From Variovorax sp. PBL-H6 (GTDB lineage Bacteria > Pseudomonadota > Gammaproteobacteria > Burkholderiales > Burkholderiaceae_C): a stretch of 64,000 nt of DNA. How positions within the stretch are numbered: the first letter of the stretch is position 1; each line of letters starts with the position of its first letter. A model generated the notes under the pieces. It searched no databases, was not told the DNA's origin, and saw nothing but the letters and a program-made list of their open reading frames with translations. The stretch is taken from positions 3,658,001 through 3,722,000 of the forward strand of contig NZ_LR594659.1 of assembly GCF_901827155.1 (NCBI RefSeq). Reading direction: 5' to 3'. Both the position numbers and the translations under genes were made by a program. This document shows, piece by piece, positions 60,500 to 64,000 of this stretch.

Positions 60500-61318
60500 A
60501 TGCCGGTCAAGGGCCGGGTCGCGGCAAGGCATACCTTCGCAGTTGTGAAGCCTGCCATCACCTCTTTTCCTCTTCGGGCATCGCGCGGCGATCCGCTGGC
60601 TGCGAACCGAATCTTCGCGACCTTCGCCGCAGCTCGCCAGCTGCGGAAGAATGCGCATGCGGCGCCCGCAGGCCCGCCACTGCGCGGCAAGAATCTGGCC
60701 CTGCTGCTCGGGTCATCGCCTAGTGCAGACGTCGCGGCCCTGCGCAACGCCGCTCAGGCACTCGGAGCACGGGTGGCCGAGCTTCGGTTCACCAGGTCCC
60801 AGTATCCGGTTGCTGGACGCGACGACATCGGCGCGCTGGCGCGCGTGCTGGGACGCCTGTACGACGCCGTCGACTGCGAGGCCCTGGAATCGTCGGCCGC
60901 GCATCGAATCGAGAAGGAGGCCGGCATCCCGGTCTATCAGGGCCTTTGCCAGGACGGGCATCCGGCACGCGTCGTGGCGGACCTGATGACGCTGCACGAC
61001 CTCCGTTCGCCGCCCGGAGCGTCGATCCTGTTTGTCGGCGATCCGGAGACAGCCCGTGCCAGCCACTTCATCTCGGCCGCTCGCGCGACAGGATTCGAGG
61101 TGCTGTTCGATGGCCAGGAAGATCCCATCTCGAAGGACACGACATTCCTGGTAGATGCAAGGCAAGACCCCCACTGGTCACTGCAGGCATCCACCGGCCC
61201 CGTCGACGAGGCCCTGCGTGCGGAGAACCATCGCTGGGTGATGCAAGCCATGCTGCTGCATGGGATCGTCAAGGACTTGAGCGGAGCCGCAGCATCATTC
61301 GAAGGAACCGGGCCTTGA
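60500..61318 (+). CDS. Degenerate ornithine/aspartate carbamoyltransferase-like protein
   Basis: A 272-residue protein. LRGKNLALLLGSS, GALARVLGRLYDAVDCEALESSA and GIPVYQGLCQDGHPARVVADLMTLHDL align with the N-terminal domain of ornithine carbamoyltransferase. The carbamoyl-phosphate loop STRTR is replaced by SPSAD, HPTQ by HPAR, and the ornithine-binding HCLP is missing, so activity is unlikely. GGAGG lies seven bases before the ATG at 60500, which fixes the start. The N-terminal 75 residues are basic and unlike the family. It may be a regulatory or structural relative. Confidence 0.65.
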   Translation: MPVKGRVAARHTFAVVKPAITSFPLRASRGDPLAANRIFATFAAARQLRKNAHAAPAGPPLRGKNLALLLGSSPSADVAALRNAAQALGARVAELRFTRSQYPVAGRDDIGALARVLGRLYDAVDCEALESSAAHRIEKEAGIPVYQGLCQDGHPARVVADLMTLHDLRSPPGASILFVGDPETARASHFISAARATGFEVLFDGQEDPISKDTTFLVDARQDPHWSLQASTGPVDEALRAENHRWVMQAMLLHGIVKDLSGAAASFEGTGP

Positions 61319-61464
61319 CCATTCGCCAACTCGATCGCTTGCTCACAGCGGGCTCGGTCGCCGTGTTCGGCGCCTCGAGCCGCCGCATGGCAAGCGTCGC
61401 TCTCACGGCCTTTGCAGATGCACATTCACCGGTGGCCTCCTTGCCGCAGCCGTTCGGGATTTGA
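61315..61464 (+). pseudogene. 5' fragment of an ADP-forming acyl-CoA synthetase/Pat-like gene
   Basis: The frame from TTG 61315, which overlaps the upstream stop, reads TIRQLDRLLTAGSVAVFGAS. This is the start of the CoA-binding domain of the Pat/acetate-CoA ligase family, proteins of 700-900 residues. The similarity ends after about 25 residues and the frame stops at 61464, inside the FNR box. It is a short relic. Confidence 0.6.
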
Positions 61465-61474
61465 TCTTCATCAA
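61461..61474 (+). promoter_or_regulatory. FNR/ANR box upstream of the Met-rich lipoprotein gene
   Basis: TTGATCTTCATCAA matches the consensus exactly. A -10-like GATACT (61496-61501) is at class II spacing, and the lipoprotein ATG is 46 bp downstream. Confidence 0.75.
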
Positions 61475-61520
61475 ACCCCTGTCGCCTGAGTGTTCGATAC
61501 TGCCGCGAAGGAGTTCGATG

Positions 61521-61907
61521 ATGAAAACCACCCTTCTTGTCGCTGCAACGATTGTGCTCGGGGGCTGTGCATCTCAGTCCACGATGCATCACCCAATGGC
61601 GACGCACGGCCCAGCCGCTCGTTACGACCAACAGATGATGAAGATGCACGAGATGCATCAGAAGATGATGGCCGCGAAGACGCCCGAAGAACGGCAGGCC
61701 CTGATGGCCGAGCACATGCAGGCCATGCAAGGCGGCATGTCGATGATGTGCGAGATGGGCGGCGACGCCACGGGCACGGGCACGGGCATGGGCATGGGCA
61801 TGCAGGCAGGCAGCTCTGCCGACATGGCAAGGCGCTGCATGGACATGAAGGACATGACAACCGAGATGATGCGGGATCGCGAGGCGCCGACACGGCCCGC
61901 CCGGTGA
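61521..61907 (+). CDS. Methionine-rich lipoprotein
   Basis: A 128-residue protein with lipobox LGGC near residue 16 (MKTTLLVAATIVLGGCASQ). The mature part is very rich in Met and His (MHHPMATHG, QQMMKMHEMHQKMMAAK, GTGMGMGMQ), with several MxxM spacings that could bind Cu(I) or similar soft metals. Two cysteines occur in the C-terminal half. GAAGGAG supports ATG 61521; 61518 is also possible. Metal binding is inference. Confidence 0.7.
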   Translation: MKTTLLVAATIVLGGCASQSTMHHPMATHGPAARYDQQMMKMHEMHQKMMAAKTPEERQALMAEHMQAMQGGMSMMCEMGGDATGTGTGMGMGMQAGSSADMARRCMDMKDMTTEMMRDREAPTRPAR

Positions 61908-61959
61908 GGCGGTGGCCCTGCCGGGAAGGAGCGTCCCTCCGCAGACGCCTGCACGGGCG

Positions 61960-62790
61960 TCAATGGGCGACCAGCACCGGCACCGTCATGTGCGCGAGGA
62001 CCTCTCGCGTAACGCCGCCCAGCACCCTCTCGCGCAGACGCGAGTGCCCGTATCCACCCATGACGACGAGATCGGCACCCACGTCCGAGACTCGCGAGAG
62101 CAACGCGTCCGAAGTGTCGATCTCCGTGACATGCTGCTCGACTGTCGCATGCACGCCATGGCGCTGCAGCCAGCGGGTCATCTCCGGAATCAGCAGGTCA
62201 TCTCCCTGGCCCGAAGCCGTGCGCCGGAACGAAACGAGGGTGACCCGGCGCGCATGCGTCAGCAGCGGCAGGGCTTCGCGCATTGCCACGGCGGCGGCGC
62301 GGGAGCCGTCCCATGCCATGAGGACGTTCTGCCCCACCTCCGCGAACTTGCCGGCGTAAGGCACCACGAGCACCGGCCGGCCTGCGTCGAGCATCACCCG
62401 GGACACGAGTCCGCGCACCGGCAGATCAGACTCGCCCGCGCGGTCCTCCTGGCCCACGACGACGAGGTCGCTCGATCGCCCGTGCGCAATGAGCGAGTCG
62501 ATGGTCGTGCCGTCTGTTTCACGAACTTCGTACGATGTCGATCCCACATGGGCCGAGAAGGCGTCACTGATCGCTTGCGCACGTTGCCGCAGGTATCTGG
62601 CGGACTCCGCGATGTAGTCGGTCATGCCCGTGGGAAGCGCATCTGCTGGAACCGTGCCCTCCAGCAAGCCGCTGGGCAGCAGCCCGATCAGATGGGCGCC
62701 CTGCGTCCTGGCGATGCCGTGCGCGACATCGACGCGGGCACTGCACCTGTCGGTATGGTCCAGGTGAACGAGGATGGTCTTGATGTTCAT
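61960..62790 (-). CDS. Two-domain universal stress protein
   Basis: A 276-residue protein with two UspA-type domains. Domain 1 starts MNIKTILVHLDHTDRCSARV but lacks a clear ATP motif. Domain 2 starts near residue 150 (GQNVLMAWDGSRAAAVAMRE) and has GGYGHSRLRERVLGG, which fits G-x2-G-x9-G. An FNR box (62872-62885) lies 81 bp upstream. AGAAGGGAC precedes the ATG at 62790. Likely induced under oxygen limitation. Confidence 0.9.
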   Translation of the reverse strand: MNIKTILVHLDHTDRCSARVDVAHGIARTQGAHLIGLLPSGLLEGTVPADALPTGMTDYIAESARYLRQRAQAISDAFSAHVGSTSYEVRETDGTTIDSLIAHGRSSDLVVVGQEDRAGESDLPVRGLVSRVMLDAGRPVLVVPYAGKFAEVGQNVLMAWDGSRAAAVAMREALPLLTHARRVTLVSFRRTASGQGDDLLIPEMTRWLQRHGVHATVEQHVTEIDTSDALLSRVSDVGADLVVMGGYGHSRLRERVLGGVTREVLAHMTVPVLVAH

Positions 62791-62871
62791 GACTCGATGT
62801 CCCTTCTCGACATGTGCACCCGGCAAGATGGCGCGGTGCAGCGATCTTCGCGGTGAAGGCACCAGACAGCC

Positions 62872-62885
62872 TTGATGTTCATCAA
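62872..62885 (-). promoter_or_regulatory. FNR/ANR box upstream of the two-domain Usp gene
   Basis: TTGATGTTCATCAA matches TTGAT-N4-ATCAA exactly and lies 81 bp upstream of the ATG at 62790. Confidence 0.75.
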
Positions 62886-62935
62886 TGCCGAGGGCGACTT
62901 CTGGAGTCCGGCAGCCTCTTCGATTGCCAGCCCTC

Positions 62936-62949
62936 TTGATCCAGCGCAA
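62936..62949 (+). promoter_or_regulatory. FNR/ANR-like box upstream of the BON-domain gene
   Basis: TTGATCCAGCGCAA, identical to the sites at 51903 and 54641. A -10-like TACAGT (62972-62977) is at class II spacing. It lies 97 bp upstream of the ATG. Confidence 0.65.
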
Positions 62950-63046
62950 GGCGCGGCTTTCCCGTACTTTCTACAGTGAGCCTATCGCCACCGCGCGTCG
63001 GAGCGCGCGATGGCAGTTCACTCCAAACCACCGCCGAGGACAGCTC

Positions 63047-63700
63047 ATGAAACCCGATGCCATGCTGAGAAGCGATATCGTTGCCGAACTGAATTTCGAT
63101 CCAGTCATCACTGCCACCGATGTCGGCGTGATCGTGAAGGACGGCGTGGTCACCCTGACTGGCTACCCGTCGAGCCATGCCGAGAAGCACGCCATCGAGC
63201 GCGCCGTGCAGCGGGTCAAGGGAGTGAAGGCAGTGGCGATAGAAATGCGGGTAAAGCTTCCCTCTGCTCATGAGCGTACCGACGTCGACATCGCCGCGGC
63301 AGCCGAGCACGCCCTCGAGTGGCACGTGCTGGTCCCCGAAGACAAGATCCATCCGATCGTGGAGAAAGGCTGGGTGACGCTCAGGGGCGAGGTCGAATGG
63401 GAGTACCAGCGCAGCGCTGCGGAGGTTGCCGTGCGCGACCTGCTCGGCGTCGCGGGTCTCACGAACCGCGTTGTGGTCAAGCCGAAGTTCACGCCCGCAG
63501 ACATCGAAGAGCGGATTCGGACGGCGCTGGAGCGCCAGGCCGATGACGAGAGCCGTCATATCCACATCTCGGTCATGGGCAGCGATGTGTCCCTGCGCGG
63601 AAAGGTGCATTCCTGGGCCGAACGCAAGGCCGCCCAGGATGCAGCCTGGTCGGCACCTGGAGTGGCCAACGTGGTGAACAATCTGCTGGTGGGAGACTGA
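63047..63700 (+). CDS. Triple BON-domain protein
   Basis: A 217-residue protein with three BON repeats at about 5-70, 78-145 and 150-215. Each shows the pattern VxxGxVTLxG, for example VKDGVVTLTGYP, VEKGWVTLRGEV and MGSDVSLRGKV, with GVxxVxN/xR ends. BON domains bind lipid or envelope components in OsmY-type stress proteins. No signal peptide is evident, so it may be cytoplasmic. GAGGA precedes the ATG. The 5' and 3' ends are duplicated in the remnant at 54756. Confidence 0.9.
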   Translation: MKPDAMLRSDIVAELNFDPVITATDVGVIVKDGVVTLTGYPSSHAEKHAIERAVQRVKGVKAVAIEMRVKLPSAHERTDVDIAAAAEHALEWHVLVPEDKIHPIVEKGWVTLRGEVEWEYQRSAAEVAVRDLLGVAGLTNRVVVKPKFTPADIEERIRTALERQADDESRHIHISVMGSDVSLRGKVHSWAERKAAQDAAWSAPGVANVVNNLLVGD

Positions 63701-64000
63701 CAAGCGCATCGCGGCACGAGCGGCTCAGCGCAGGCAAGTCTCCGCGGCATAGCGGCGCAACATTCGGTGGCTGCGCTGCGAGAACTCCGAGTGCCGCCGG
63801 GCGACGCCGTCGACCTGCCCGCCCAGGTCAAAGCCAGCCTTGTGCTGTTCAGCCGAACTTCACCCGCAAGCGCTCCGTCGGCTGCGGTGCTATTCGCCTC
63901 CGGAACGGCCGTGCGGGTCATGCAGTCTGGACTGAGGCAGCGTGAACTTCCAGCTCCTCAGCAGTGGAGAAAATGAACTTGCCGGGAGCCCGGATCGGGT
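63701..64000. other. Stretch without a recognised gene
   Basis: The last 300 bases follow the BON gene. Several short frames are open on both strands, but none has a convincing start or a known motif. A plus-strand frame reading VAALRELRVPPGDAVD might be a fragment of another gene. Confidence 0.4.

Noticed and set aside
63767..63976. Short plus-strand frame at the window end
   Set aside because: No supported start and no known motif.

Overview
The window is about 64 kb of GC-rich chromosomal DNA from a betaproteobacterium. It is most likely a member of the Comamonadaceae close to Variovorax. This is inferred from the ilvB-ilvH-ilvC-pssA-leuA order, the sigma factor/DUF3619/DUF3106/RDD cluster, the pobA and mannitol loci, and very strong GC bias at third codon positions. 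No rRNA, tRNA, CRISPR array or complete insertion sequence was found.

Layout. 1-3.4 kb: end of a secreted protein gene, then small orphan genes including a short DNA-ligase-like adenylation domain and a DUF3606 protein. 3.4-13.3 kb: a polyol operon with ABC transporter mtlE-F-G-K, dalD, sorbitol dehydrogenase smoS, an AraC regulator, xylulokinase and fructokinase. It imports mannitol, sorbitol or arabitol, oxidises them to ketoses and phosphorylates the products. 13.3-17.3 kb: htrA behind a two-component system. 17.3-21.8 kb: IclR regulator and divergent pobA (4-hydroxybenzoate hydroxylase), then a lone molybdopterin-subunit gene. 21.9-25.5 kb: N-degron transferases aat-bpt, an IclR regulator and the endopeptidase gene pbpG. 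25.6-33.4 kb: branched-chain amino-acid genes (ilvB, ilvH, ilvC), pssA and two different leuA genes. The leuA pair sits behind a leucine leader peptide and an attenuator. 33.7-40 kb: sigma factor, DUF3619, DUF3106, RDD, dgkA, LOG, glnB, an EamA transporter, and an acyltransferase-like gene split by a tandem REP-like repeat. 40.1-48.4 kb: divergent ppa/hppA, small proteins, a phospholipase-D lipoprotein, an exported peroxiredoxin and an aldehyde dehydrogenase.

48.6-63.7 kb is an accessory stress/low-oxygen island. It carries a frameshifted P-type ATPase coupled to a universal stress protein, PHA synthase, PhaB, a zinc alcohol dehydrogenase, a DksA-like protein, an orphan response regulator, a degenerate carbamoyltransferase-like protein, a Met-rich lipoprotein, a two-domain universal stress protein and a triple-BON protein. 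Six sites match or closely resemble the FNR/ANR box TTGAT-N4-ATCAA; three of them share one exact variant, TTGATCCAGCGCAA. The island also contains at least four genes of which only the 5' end (or both ends) survives. One is a 36-codon remnant of the BON gene that now acts as an apparent leader ORF for phaB. The proposal that this is an FNR/ANR regulon in active decay and promoter re-use is the main hypothesis from this window.
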